DNA of 64,000 nucleotides from Trochalopteron elliotii. Taxonomy: Eukaryota; Chordata; Aves; Passeriformes; Leiothrichidae. This document shows positions 12,165-23,200 of the stretch, in pieces. The first letter of the stretch is position 1; each line of letters begins with the position of its first letter. The notes beneath the pieces are model-generated. The model was not told the origin of the DNA. It worked only from the letters and a program-made list of their open reading frames with translations, and searched no databases. The position numbers were made by a program, and so were the translations under genes. Location of the stretch: assembly GCA_024734555.1 (NCBI GenBank), contig JANPWX010000449.1, forward strand, positions 6,006,690-6,070,689, given 5' to 3'.

Positions 12165-12867
12165 ACTTGTATCATAATTTCATCTTTCTCTCATGACTTT
12201 TGCTGACTGTTATAATATCATGCTTTTCTGTTCTCAAGTATCCTTCCTCTATAGAGTTGAGAAAGAATCTGTCTGAAGACACTTTTTCCTTTTTAATGGT
12301 GTTTTGCAACTACGAGATGGCGTACTGAAATCTTGCTGGTGAAGGATCCAGACTTCACCAAAGGACATTCCCAGGAGATTTGATACCTGTTGCAGTCATT
12401 ATTACTGTGGCGTAGTGAACATTTTGATCAAACTTCTGGCTTCCAGGGTCAAAGAAAAATAGTTCCTCTTTGGTCCAAGCATGATGTGCTTTGTTTTGTT
12501 TGGATTTGTTCTCCACTTGAACAATTGTACTTCAGCAGCTCTTTGTGAAGCCAATCACTGAAGTGCTGTTTTTGTGATAGATTTGCTGTGAGGGTGACTG
12601 CCTGTTCCATATTTGACACTGCTACCCCAGTAGTGTCCGTTTTCAGTTCTTTCTGGGAGTTGGTATCTTTGTCACTTTCACGTGAGTTGGATCTGTCCTG
12701 ATTCCTTCATTTCCTAAAAGGTGGCCAGCACTGCTTTCTATTGGACTGCTCTCTGTTGTAATCATCTCCAAGCTCACAGTGTCTGCAGTTTGAGACAAGT
12801 GCTTCCAGGATTTATTGTACTTCTTTTTTGTGCTGCTAGCTGCTAGAACATCACCAGGTGACCTCAC
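12165..12867 (-). pseudogene. Degraded protein-coding relic A (family unknown)
   Basis: On the minus strand, successive frames read like diverged protein rather than random sequence: a 74-codon open frame from 12867 down to 12643, then after frameshifts a stretch near 12511-12358. That stretch contains KEELFFFDPGSQKFDQ, an intervening VIMTATGIKSPGN and then a stop. Further stops interrupt what follows. The core at 12358-12511 aligns with relic B at 49854-50001: both have the order FDQ...VI...(I/F)KSPG, and the nucleotide alignment includes the shared 15-mer TCAAATCTCCTGGGA. The spacing differs by three bases, which keeps the frame. I do not recognise the family. The V...SPG pattern is faintly like the start of extended Tudor domains, but that is a guess. 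It could be a decayed gene or retrocopy, or part of an unnamed transposon. Confidence 0.45.
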
Positions 12868-12879
12868 CTCTTGTCAGCT

Positions 12880-13376
12880 TGTCTGGGGTGCTGTGTCCAG
12901 TTCTGGGCTCCTCAGGACAAGAGGGACATGGAGTGGTGGAGCAGGCCTAGCAGAGAGCTACAAAGATGATGAAGGGACTGGAACATCTCTCTAGTAAGGA
13001 AAAGCTGAGGGAACTGGGCCTGTTCAGCCTTGAGAAGAAATGGCTGAGAGGGGACCTTGTCAATATCTAGAAGTATCTAAAGGGTGGATGTCAAGAGATG
13101 GAGCCAGGCTCTTCTCAATCATGCCAAGCAATAGGACAACAGGGAACAGGCAGAAACTGATGCACAGAAGTTCCACTTGAACATGAGGAGGAACTACTTT
13201 ACTGGAACAGATTGCCCAGAGAAGTTGTGGAGTCTCCCTCAATGAAGATATTCAAGAGCTGTTTGGATGCAATCCTGTGCAATGTACTTTAGGATGACCT
13301 TGCTTGAACAGGGAGATTGGACCACGTAACCCCACTCTCACCCCTTCCAGCCTTACCCATCCTGTGATTCTGTGTG
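12880..13376 (+). mobile_element. CR1 LINE, 5'-truncated copy
   Basis: The copy opens in the CR1 ORF2 end (GCTGTGTCCAGTTCTGGGCTCC) and continues through GCTACAAAGATGATGAAGGG, CTGTTCAGCCTTGAGAAG, AAGTTGTGGAGTCTCCCTC and GAGATTGGACCACGTAACC, to a tail CCTGTGATTCTGTGTG. The order and spacing fit CR1. Divergence and small deletions are higher than in the 8.6-kb copy. It abuts relic A on its left. Confidence 0.88.
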
Positions 13377-15439
13377 TACCAAGAAAAAAATCTGAAAAAC
13401 ACGATCACCACAAATTATTTGTGATCATGTGTGTGTGTGTCAGCTGCTGAATGATACCAACCCACAAGTACATTCTCATCTCGCGACCTGTCAAGGTAAA
13501 TACCAGACCCTGTTTTTCCCTTTCCTGGCAACCAACCTTTCATACCTCCCATTTGCTGAGAATGGGACTATCTGCAGTGCTTCTGGTGCTGGGGCAGTGC
13601 AGGTGTGGGTGTTGACAGAGGTGACCAAATAATTTTAAGTTCATTTATTCTTTTTTCCTTTCGTTTGGTTTTGTTTGCTTAGTTGTTTTCCCCCCAAAAG
13701 TGGTGTTTCTAAAGATTCTCCAGGGCGGTCTTCCCTCAGATCAGGAGGGTCTCCGAGCACCTTTCCTCCCTTACTTTCCCTCAGTTAGTTTCCTATGCTC
13801 TCTTCAGTCTCTTCACCCCTAGTTTGCTCCTCATTTCACCATGTCTTGCATATTTAATCACTTTCCTGGTGTAGAAGTAAATGGAGGGTCTCTGGTGGCC
13901 AGTCCCTGTGGAGCAGAGACAATTGCCAGCCAGCCCTTCGCCTCCACCCCTTGGCCACCTGGTAACTGCTGATAGTGCTCAATGATCACAGGCTGCTTGG
14001 TTGTGTAGGTTTCCTTCTAAAATAATTAACAGGACCACATCTTTCTTCTGCTTTTATTCTTTGAGTACTCATAAAATCAGAAATGTAACCTAAAAGGCAA
14101 AGTATGAAGGGTTTTCACATGGGGGAAACAGAGCTGTTGTTTTCAGTGTGAACAAACTGTAAGGTTCCCAAGTGCTTGAATGTGTCTTCAGATTTCATAG
14201 AACTAAGCAAATGTTGCCCTTCATGTGTTTTTTTTTTTCTTCCTAAAAAGGCTCGCAAATTAATACCTTTCAATTTTAATTTAGAAATCTTAATTTACTT
14301 CCTGGCTATTGATAAGTATTCAAAACCCAAATGTGTTTTCATACATTGATACTTCAATGTGTTTTTGACTTAAAGGCTTTTGATTTTTTCAAAAAAAAGT
14401 CTAAAGATGGAAAATTGGAGGAAAAAAATACAGCTATCAACTACTTCACAAAGGACGACCTCGCCATGTTGACCACAGAGCTACAAATAACTTTAAGGAG
14501 ACAAAACCATACTGCAATGTTTTAAGCCTCACATGCAAACTATGTAAACCAAGGTTATGCCATTTTCTTCTCAATTTCTAAAAATGTGTATCTTTTAACA
14601 ATTCTCCCTGCATTTGGCCCCACTCCCAAAGACCATATATGGTGTTTATCATATTTTCCAATATTTAGCCATGTTATTGCCCAAGGCTAAGAATTAAATT
14701 GTAAATAATAAAGATTCTAAAAGGTTTTGAATTGGCTTTAAGTTTGGTAAATAATCTAATCAGCACTTTGTTAAGAATGTTCAATTTTTTTTTAATTTAG
14801 CCTGTACATGTCCTACATACTGACGTCTAAATCAACTGAAGAGGTTCTCAAAGGGTAAAGAAATCACAGCTGCAATTCCATTAGCAAAAATATATCCATG
14901 TCAGACAACCTTTTCAGTATATAGAGGGTTTAGGCTCTGATTTATTTGTAAGACCTTAGGAAGTCACTCAGTCATCATTTGTAGCTCAGTGAAGATCTCT
15001 GGCTAGCACAGCATGTAGTTTAAATACTACATTTTACATTGATGGAACCACGCTAGCATTTCAGACGTAAGGAGCCGCTACCTGCCTTAGTTTTGAACTT
15101 ACAGTACACCATAAGCACAAGAATGATTCTTAAGTGGATTTAACAGCCCAGACTGAAAGTTTGGTTTGATCTAGGTTGGTAATTTTGGAAGCACCTGCAG
15201 TACTTGCCTAGGGTATTCCTGCTGCAAGGTACATACACCTCATTCTTAGTGAATGGAAAATTAATGGGTGGTGCCGAGCATTCCTCTTGATATCAAAGCA
15301 TGATGGAGGGCTTTGCTGGGGTGCATAACTGCAGGTAAGATGAAGGACAAAGGAGAAATAATAAAAGTTTAAAAAAGGGCAGGAAAATGAATAAAGAATG
15401 TAATACTTCAGAGGCTGTCCAACTAGAGAGACTTTTAAA
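13377..15439. other. Unique non-coding sequence
   Basis: No gene or repeat family is recognised. It holds a (GT)6 run at 13429-13440, T/G-rich sequence at 13640-13700 and a T-run at 14228-14238. A stretch near 14928-14990 (AGACCTTAGGAAGTCACTC) has a faint MIR-like look that I did not accept. Confidence 0.5.
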
Positions 15440-16382
15440 AGGTAATGAGAATTACAGAGAGAAAGGTTATGAGTTGGACAAATGTAAGATATTCAAACCA
15501 TCTTCAGAAAGAACTGAGTGACCTTGAGGACCACAGTAATTGAAAGGGACTGCAATTTAACTGTACAAAATGAAAGGTCAGGTACCTGCTATCTAATAAT
15601 GAAACCTTCATTACGAATTGGGATCTTAGCAGCTGTAAATGACAGAGGAGGAAAAGCTTCTGAAGAAATTGGCAGATCAGAAGAGCTGTAAGTATCCAAA
15701 ATTATGTATCTGGGCAAAGACTGTTCAACTAGGCTAGCTGTCAGTACTGGTGATAGGAGAATATCAGCGCAATTCCATGAGGTATGCCAGAAACACTGAT
15801 CCCAGCTCTAGCATCCCAGGCTGTATTAAGCAAAGCATTGATTCCTCCCTCCTGCTGACCCTTAGACTCTGTGCTGTGCTGTGTCCAGTTCTGGGCTCCC
15901 CAGTATAAGGGAGACAAACTGGACATGCTGGAGCAAGTCTATTGAAGGACCATGAAGGTTATTAAATGCTTGTAGTATCTGATATATGGGGAAAGGCAGA
16001 GAGAACTGGGACTGTTCAACCTGAGGGTGAGAAAGCTCAGTGGGATTTATTCAGTGTATATATGATGAGAAGAGTGAAGAAGATGGATTCAGGCTTTTCT
16101 CAGTGGTGTCCTAGTGATGGGGAAAGAGGCAATGGGCACAAACTGAAACACGAAATTCCATCTAAATGTGAGAACAAACATTTTTTACTGTGATAGTGAC
16201 TGAGCACCGAAAGAGGTTTTCCAAAGAGGTTGTGGAGTCTCCATCATTGGAGATATTCAAAACCAACCCAGGCATGGTTCTAAGTAACCCAGTCTAGGTG
16301 ACCCTACTTTCAGCAGGGGATTGGACTTGCTGACCCCTGTAAAGGCTTTCCCACCTCAGCTGATCTGTGCTTGAGTGATTCA
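15440..16382 (+). mobile_element. Old CR1 LINE copy with ORF2 C-terminal end
   Basis: This is the longest CR1 in the window. The 5' part (15555-15680) matches the end of the reverse-transcriptase ORF of older CR1/L3-type elements, around AACTGTACAAAATGAAAGGTC and CAGCTGTAAATGACAGAGGAGG. It then runs through TGTGTCCAGTTCTGGGCTCC (15879-15900), a decayed TGTTCAACCTGAGG and GTTGTGGAGTCTCCATCATT, to a faint tail near 16360-16380. It is heavily mutated with several indels and is certainly inactive. The 5' boundary is uncertain by about 100 bp. Confidence 0.75.
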
Positions 16383-19008
16383 TAGGAGATGGATTCAGAG
16401 TGCAGAGAGGGGTCACAGGGATGAGAGGGGTCCTAGAGTACCAATCCTGCATGGTAGGCTGAAAGTTCTATCTAAAAATTGTATGCAGTATATGAAGGGG
16501 AGATTTAAGCACCACAGAGAAACAGAAAATATTTATTGCAAAGGGCCATGGTCAGAAGATAATAGCTGGGTTTATGGTTACCATAAATAACTGAAAAGTT
16601 GAAGTTGAAAGGTATTATTTATCCATCAGAGCAATCACATTTGCTATCAACTTTCCAGGCAGTAGGGACAAAAAAAAAAAAAAAAGAAAAGAAAAAGAAA
16701 AAAAAAGTTGCAAATTCTAACCTTTGTTAAACATCTGCTAGAAATCATTGGAAAATAAATGCTATAATGTCCCTAAACCAGGACATACAATATCTTAAGG
16801 AAGTGGGGGTCCTTCAGCCCTCAGTGAGGAGCACTCAAATATGGAGGTCTCATTTGTGTTCCTCCAGTTTCTGTTTCCTTAAGGAATAAGTGAGTGCTAA
16901 GAAGTGAAATTGTTGATCTCTGAACTCACATCTGTATGACATTACTAAAAAGGGATTGTGAGGACGTAGAGAAAATGAGGAAACCAAATGCATAAGAACA
17001 TACAAATGTTCTGTATTTTAACTGGCTTAGCCACTGTAGAAACTTGAGCAAAATCAGTCGTAGGTACGGTAACATTGCTGCTCTGGTGAGACTCAATGGG
17101 GTGAGAGGCCTGGAGACAGTGCTTTAAAAATATAAAATGTGTTTTATTTAGCTTTAAACAGAGCCTTTCTTCTCTTTCTTTAGAGTCCCATTTAACACAT
17201 AATAATGGGAGATGAATGGTTTAGGTTCTTTTCCAAATGCCTTGCTGAAAATCTCTAACTCCAGCTCCAGAAAGTTGTGTTGGAAAGTGCTGTTGGACAC
17301 CTTAGAAAGAAAATTTCAGCTAAAATTCTACTTGTCCTGTCATTTTTGTTAAAGATAGAAATTGGCTGTGGCATTTTTGGCCTCTCTTGATTGTCTATTA
17401 TGTGAGAATGTTATGAGGATAAGCTACAGGGCTTTTTTTCTCTCTATTGTTGCCTGCCTCTAGATAGTATTTTCTAGCACCTCTTCTTTCTGATTCCCCC
17501 AGAAAATTCAGTTTGGTTCCAAAGCTCCAAGTCAAATGGAATAAAATGCATATGGAAAAATTTATGCTTTGAGAATAATCTCTACATCCACACTTCCATG
17601 ATGTACAGATCATTCAAACTATGTGGACAATTGGACAGGACAGAAATCTCATGAAGCTGGTAACAATTACACTTCCCGCAATTGTTAAAGCAAATTACTC
17701 TCTTCACCATACGTAATTACTATAATTTATATAGAAACATCTGTGGGAAAATAGAAGGCAAAGAGAAGCACTTTAGAACAATTTTGTACAGCTGTAAAAT
17801 AAGTAAGTAGATAAATAGCTCCAGTCCCAGGTGCTTAAGTATTGATCAATGCCTAGGGAATATGCAGCCTCTAGGGCTTCCTCTTCATGGAAGTGGTTGC
17901 CTATAGCCCTTGGTTCACAGTTCTCATGATGAGTACAATTGCTCCTGGTTGATTATTTGGCTTTGGCTCCTGTATTGCTGCTTGTGCACTTCTCTTTTCA
18001 GAACAAGAAAATGTCTTACGTGTCAGGGTTGTCTATTGTACAGCATTTTTGGTACCTGCTGATGAAATAATCTCTGTCACCTGAGACTGGCTTGGCATTG
18101 CTGCAACCGCTGTGAAGTAAAGCTGCTGGAGAGCTGCTGAGACTGGCTCACTGCTCCTTTTGGGAGCTGCTCTCCTCACTCACCCTCATGCATGCACAGC
18201 TCAGTCTCAGGCATTTTCCAGCCTTGCTCTTGATGACAGGTTTCTCAGCTGAGTGTGCTTGGGACACACCAGACCTATCTTCCCTGTTCTTTTGGTGCAT
18301 TCAGATTCATCCCTTGGCCAAAACTAGTGGCTTTTGCATCCTCTCAAATAGTCTGCGAAGAGCTTTGCAGATCTGCAAGATCCGCAGCTGTTTACTGCAG
18401 CACGTTTTTGCAGGTAGCACAGGGAATTCGATGGGATGATTGACATTGAGCCTCATCTCCCTTCCAGTTTATTTGCCCTGTTGTGCCTACCAGAGTGTGG
18501 TGGTGTTCCTGCCCAGAGAACACTTGATTCCCACTGCAGCCAAGCTTCAGTCTTCCCCATATCTTTGTGACTCAAACTTCTGCCAACAAGTTCTACTAGG
18601 TTCTCCATCACACTGCAAAAGGAAGGACATGTGCAGTGCTATAAAGCTTTCATCAGCTTGTAGGCAAGTGCTGAGGAGTTTCTGTGGATGGGCAGTGACT
18701 CACATTAGCTGGGATGCTGATGTCTTCTAGGTATATTTGCAGGCTCACCCAGACATCGATGCTTTATCATGGTTTTGCTCTCTACTGTCAGAACCATTGC
18801 ACTGCAAATCTTCCAGCATACCTGGCATGTAAATATTCAGCTGTGTGGCTTCAGATTTAGTTATTATCTCCAAAATTGCTCAGTAGCTCATGCTGGGAGA
18901 GAAACATCAGCAGGTTTGAGTGTGCATCAAACCTTGGGTGGAATAGAGAGGGACTCAGAAAAATTGGCAATGTGGACTTTGCTGCAGGTAGATAACACAG
19001 GCCTGATG
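16383..19008. other. Unique non-coding sequence
   Basis: No gene is recognised; no frame exceeds about 96 codons and none resembles a known protein. An A-rich simple repeat with interspersed G lies at 16670-16706. The rest is unremarkable AT-rich DNA, becoming somewhat more GC-rich from 18.1 kb. Confidence 0.5.
16670..16706. repeat. A-rich simple repeat
   Basis: A pure A-run of 16 is followed by AAAAG-type units. No transposon body precedes it, so it is either a free microsatellite or the end of an element too old to see. Confidence 0.8.
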
Positions 19009-19014
19009 TCCAGC
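19009..19014. repeat. Candidate target-site duplication TCCAGC, left copy
   Basis: These six bases immediately precede the TG that would open the 19-kb LTR. They are repeated exactly at 19437-19442. Confidence 0.55.
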
Positions 19015-19436
19015 TGTTGCGGTGCATGATTGAGGTTTTCAAATTTGTATCTGTATTTTGTTTATTTGTCTGTATTTGGTTTGTTCCTTCCCAAGCCCCT
19101 TCCACCCCTGTACCCAAAATACCACCTGGGATCACCCTGTCTTGGACCCACCCCCCCTTTCCCCACTGGGCCAAAGCGTGCTCCTCCCAGGCTGCCGGCT
19201 GGTAAAGAAGGCACAGGGGCCCAAAGCCTGCGGTTCTGGCACGTGTTCTGGCAAGTGCTGGCCTGGCACATGGACAGCACGGAATAAACACCTTCCCAAC
19301 CCAAGCCAGAGCCCGCTCCATTCTTCCAGCCTTAACCACACTCAGCCAGCAGGATTGAGGGACTCACAAACTGCTTTGGTTGGTCTGAGAACTGCTTTAG
19401 CCGGTAAGCAGCCCCCACGCGAGAAACCAGCCTTCA
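19015..19436 (+). mobile_element. Probable second solo LTR, ERVK-like, plus orientation
   Basis: These 422 bp start TGTTGCGG, end CCTTCA and are flanked by exact 6-bp repeats TCCAGC. The interior is GC- and C-rich (a C7 run at 19150-19156) against an AT-rich background. It carries AATAAA at 19283-19288, 154 bp from the 3' end, nearly the same distance as in the 9.4-kb LTR, and a weak TATA-like GGTAAAGAAG about 80 bp further upstream. No retroviral genes adjoin, so it would be a solo LTR. The terminal repeats are only TG/CA, and a chance 6-bp match among the possible TG/CA pairs is roughly one in ten, so the boundaries are less certain than for the first LTR. Open frames of 156 and 160 codons overlap it on opposite strands and are best read as by-products of its composition. 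Confidence 0.6.
19283..19288 (+). promoter_or_regulatory. Candidate LTR polyadenylation signal AATAAA
   Basis: It lies in the sequence GCACGGAATAAACACC, in the right orientation and position for the R region of the probable LTR. Confidence 0.5.
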
Positions 19437-19442
19437 TCCAGC
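19437..19442. repeat. Candidate target-site duplication TCCAGC, right copy
   Basis: It follows the closing CA of the probable LTR and matches 19009-19014 exactly. Confidence 0.55.
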
Positions 19443-19809
19443 CATCAATTTTAGCTCACTGTATAGCACTAAAATGTTGCATCTTAATTCCTCTTACAGA
19501 ATGGTTTGCCTCTGTGTGTCCTTCTTGAGTCCCTTCAATAGGCAGCACTCCAGGAAAGAGAACTCACCTGAGCCAGCTGTTCTGTGGGCTGAGGATTGGG
19601 CTTCTTTTCCAGAGGAAACCTCTTGGTGTATTGACTGATCCAAGTGTGATGCTAGCAGTACTGCAGGTATGTAAAAGGGAATATTCGCGTATTTCCAGTG
19701 GAGAGATGGTAAGATTCATTGCAAGGTCTTGTCCTGAGTGTGTCTGGGACCATTTGTGCCTTTGGACTGAAAAAGGTTGGGAGAAGAATTACTGTGTGTA
19801 ACTAGAGAA

Positions 19810-20210
19810 GGAAGAGCTTGTTGTATCAGAAAAAGCTAAAGGAGCTTTTCTTGTTCAGCCTAGCTAAATGGAGGCTGGAGGGGATGCAGCTGCTGTTTAT
19901 GAAAATACTGGTGGGAAGAACAAGGTTGTTCTGAAAACCGACAAAATCACGTGAGAACTGAAGATATATATATATAAATGGGCCAGGAGCAAAATCAAGC
20001 TAAAATAGGAAAGGTGTCTCCCCATCACTGCAGCAGACAAGGAAGAGCCTCCAAACAATACACAGCTCTTGCTTCCAAAATAAGGCTTATTGTGGCTATG
20101 AAACAGTTTCAGACAGTAGGATGCCAGTGGCAGACATCTATCATGAGGAATTCTATTCCTTTATATATCTGGTTGCTAAAATTGCTTTAAGTTCCAGTTA
20201 TTTTCCTCTC
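19810..20210 (+). mobile_element. Degraded CR1 fragment
   Basis: Recognisable CR1 3'-region strings remain: CTTGTTCAGCCTAGCTAAATGGAGGCTGG-type sequence (19850-19880), then weaker matches around GGCTTATTGTGGCTATGAAACAG (20082-20107), which corresponds to the CR1 segment TTTACTGTGG...GAAACAG. A (TA) dinucleotide run has grown inside it at 19964-19976. No tail is preserved. The limits are approximate. Confidence 0.5.
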
Positions 20211-23200
20211 CAAGGGAAGATAGCCACCATGAGAAAACATGGCACACATGCAAAGAGTGCATCAGCAAGGTGTCAAGGGGTCCATTAGCCTTTTTTGTAA
20301 GTGTGTTCAGTGGCTTGCTGAAGTCCCTGTTGATCTGGCCGCTATGTTGTAATGTGTATACAGATTACAGGCAGAATTGAAATGGCAAAGGGAAACAAAA
20401 ACAAGCTAGTAGGCAACCAACTGAAAATCAGTTCACTGAAATCTAGTCCCCTCTACTTGTGGACTGGTGGTGTCACAGTCTCCAGGGCTCCATGCTGGGC
20501 TTCCTCTTGAGAAGTGCAGTAGTGAAGACTCATCCTGAGAATCATGACGTGCTGTGAAATATGGGTTTAAATTTCACAGAACAGAAATCTGTTGCAAAAC
20601 TCGTTTGTTCAAGGTTTGCTCTTCATTTCTTCCATTGTCTAGAGGAACTTAGATATGGGAGTATTAATATTTTATGTCCATTCCCAGACAGGTCTTTTTT
20701 CACTGAGGTCGCTGCTAGCAGATGTTCCTTATCTCTTGCCTTTTAGAGGATTGCTATTACCCTCCAGCTGTCCCTGTTTTCCTTCAGTTAGGGATCCAGT
20801 TGCAGACCTTAATAAGGAGAATTTTCTTTCATATCTTGTTGTACTTTTAAAAATAATTTGATTATCCCTCAGACCTCAAGGATTCTCAGCATGGTACATT
20901 TGGATGGACTTATGGCTAAGGGTGAACTCTAATAAAAGTGACCTTTCCTGTTCCCAGGAAACATACTTTTGTCCCCTATCATTTCCTATTTTCTCAAACT
21001 ACAATGAGGGCCTGTCTGCCATCTTTAGCTTCTTTCTGAGACTATTTTCAGCATTCCTGGTCTGATTATTAACCTAGCAAGGTATCACTGGTGTCGTTTT
21101 AACTGTGGTATGTTATGTATTCTGATGGTACCATAGGTGAAAAGGAAGCTTCTGCTCCTTCCAGGTTAATGTTTGAACAATGATGACTCTTTTCTTCTTT
21201 TCTTTTGTTTGTAAGCAGCTGGGACTTTAAGGTGCCCAAAACCTTCACATACTCTGCTTTTTTATTCTGATAAATGCACTTCAAAAACTATTTATATGTA
21301 AGAGAAAACACTCCAGCGCTCAGAGCTCAGAGCTCATAGAGCCCTGCACAGTTCTCTCTTAGTTCTCTTTTCAAGACTTTTTCTGTAGCCCTTCTCCTCC
21401 CCAGAGGATACATATTTTTTGAGTAAGAAATTACCTTCTGCCTGAAGCCTGCCTGAAATCAAGGAAAGGTCATAAACTGACTGCAATGGGTACTGGATCT
21501 AGGTGTTCTCACAGTCCTCTGGCAGCTTAAGCAAGCTTAGGTAACTAGAGAGTCTTTTTCTTGGTAGAGTATTTTATTCTGAGAAATATTTTATTTTGCA
21601 CCTTTTGGGTTAAGAGGGTACTAGAAAATGGCCTGGAAATAGGAGATTACATGAAGGCAGCTGACTGTCCAGCTTAGATGCAGACATGGTCTTTCCTCTT
21701 TTAATTTCCCTACTTAAATGAATTTGTCATGCTTTGTTAGTAAGAAGTTAATGAAGTCATTTGTGTATCACAAGAGGTTAAGTGCATGTAATTTCAGCAA
21801 ATCAAACCAGGGCCTGAAGTGTTAAAATGCGGTAACTGGGCCCATTCTATAAAAACTATTAATTCTTCCTTTTAGCTGCAATATTCTGGCCCCCTTCTTT
21901 CAGACTTTTTCTTTACATTCCTTGCTGTAATTGTCAAAATTAGGTGTCATAAAGTATGATGTTCTGGAATTGGATGGGTAATCATCTTTAACTGTTAGTG
22001 ACCACTGGTCTGTATCAAGCTTACTTCTGTGATAAGGCATACTTCTTCATTTCTCAAATTTTTGTCCTGTCATAATCAGCCGTATCAATGGTGCCCTTTA
22101 ACAAATGTGTGAGACCTGTGTGTTCTTTGGCAGCCTGTGTTCACAGCTCCCTTCTTCTGTTGCTGGGGTAAACTGGGTGCAGAAGGATGCTCTGGCATGT
22201 GCAAGGCTAGTGGAACCTGGAGTTTCCCGAGGGGAAGACACAGGCAAGTCAGCAGAGCAGGCTGTTGAGCAGACTGCACTCACAGAGGATTATGAGTCAG
22301 TAGGCTGGAATTAAAGGTCATTTCCTTTGTAAAGCACCTTCTAGCTGTTTATCTCACTGAGAGAACTCAATCCCTGTGCAGTACTGTACCATTCCATAGC
22401 CCTTATCTGTTACTCTTTGGAGCAGGAAAGAGGACTGAGCTTGTTTGCAATGCTAGCAATGTTTCAACACAGAGCAAATTTCATCTTGTGAATGTGCATT
22501 CACACAGCTCCAATAAAAGTAAGACCATCTCTGAACAGCTTCTTGGCTGTACCTATTGACTATTTTTGTTATTACTTAGCAAAGGACCTGACATCTTTCA
22601 AATGGTCAAGGAAAGAAAGGGTTGCTCTCTTTCTCCAACAACTCATGGAAGAATGTTTGGGTGACACTCTGTAATCCTTAGTGCTTCCTGTGGGTATCCT
22701 CAGTCCTCCTTTGTACCAGGCCCTTTCTGTGTACACAGTGGCCCATCTCAGATGTTACCAAAGCAATGGCCTTGCTGCCTCAGGACCATCTTTCCCAGGA
22801 CGCTGCCTCCACCAAGAGCCAGCAGTGCATACTTGGATGAAGCAGGTAAGAATGATCACTGCCCTTGAGTAACACCCCTGATCTGAGCACTCTGGTTTAG
22901 GACTTCCTGGATATGGTCCTGTCCATATGGTATGGTTAGGTGCCATGTATACTGTTGAGTTTAAGGGCCACAAATGACTGATCATCTTGGAATTCTCAAA
23001 CTTGCTCAACCCTTCAGCCTTCACAGCGTTCTGTGCCCGTGAATTCCACAGTGACATCATGAACATTGCAGAAAAAAAGTTTGATTTTGCTTCTTTAGGT
23101 AGTGAGGTGAGGTGGGTTCTAATTCATAGTTTGCTCTTCAGGATGACAAGGAGACCATGGCTGCAGAGTTTGCTGGGTTGATGCAGAATTACTGCTTGCC

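Noticed and set aside
14928..15000. MIR-like string AGACCTTAGGAAGTCACTC
   Set aside because: Only about 20 bp resemble the MIR core, with no supporting flanks.
18857..19528. Open frames of 160 (minus) and 156 (plus) codons, the longest in the window
   Set aside because: They overlap on opposite strands inside a C-rich block that is better explained as a solo LTR. Their translations are proline- and glycine-biased without any known domain.
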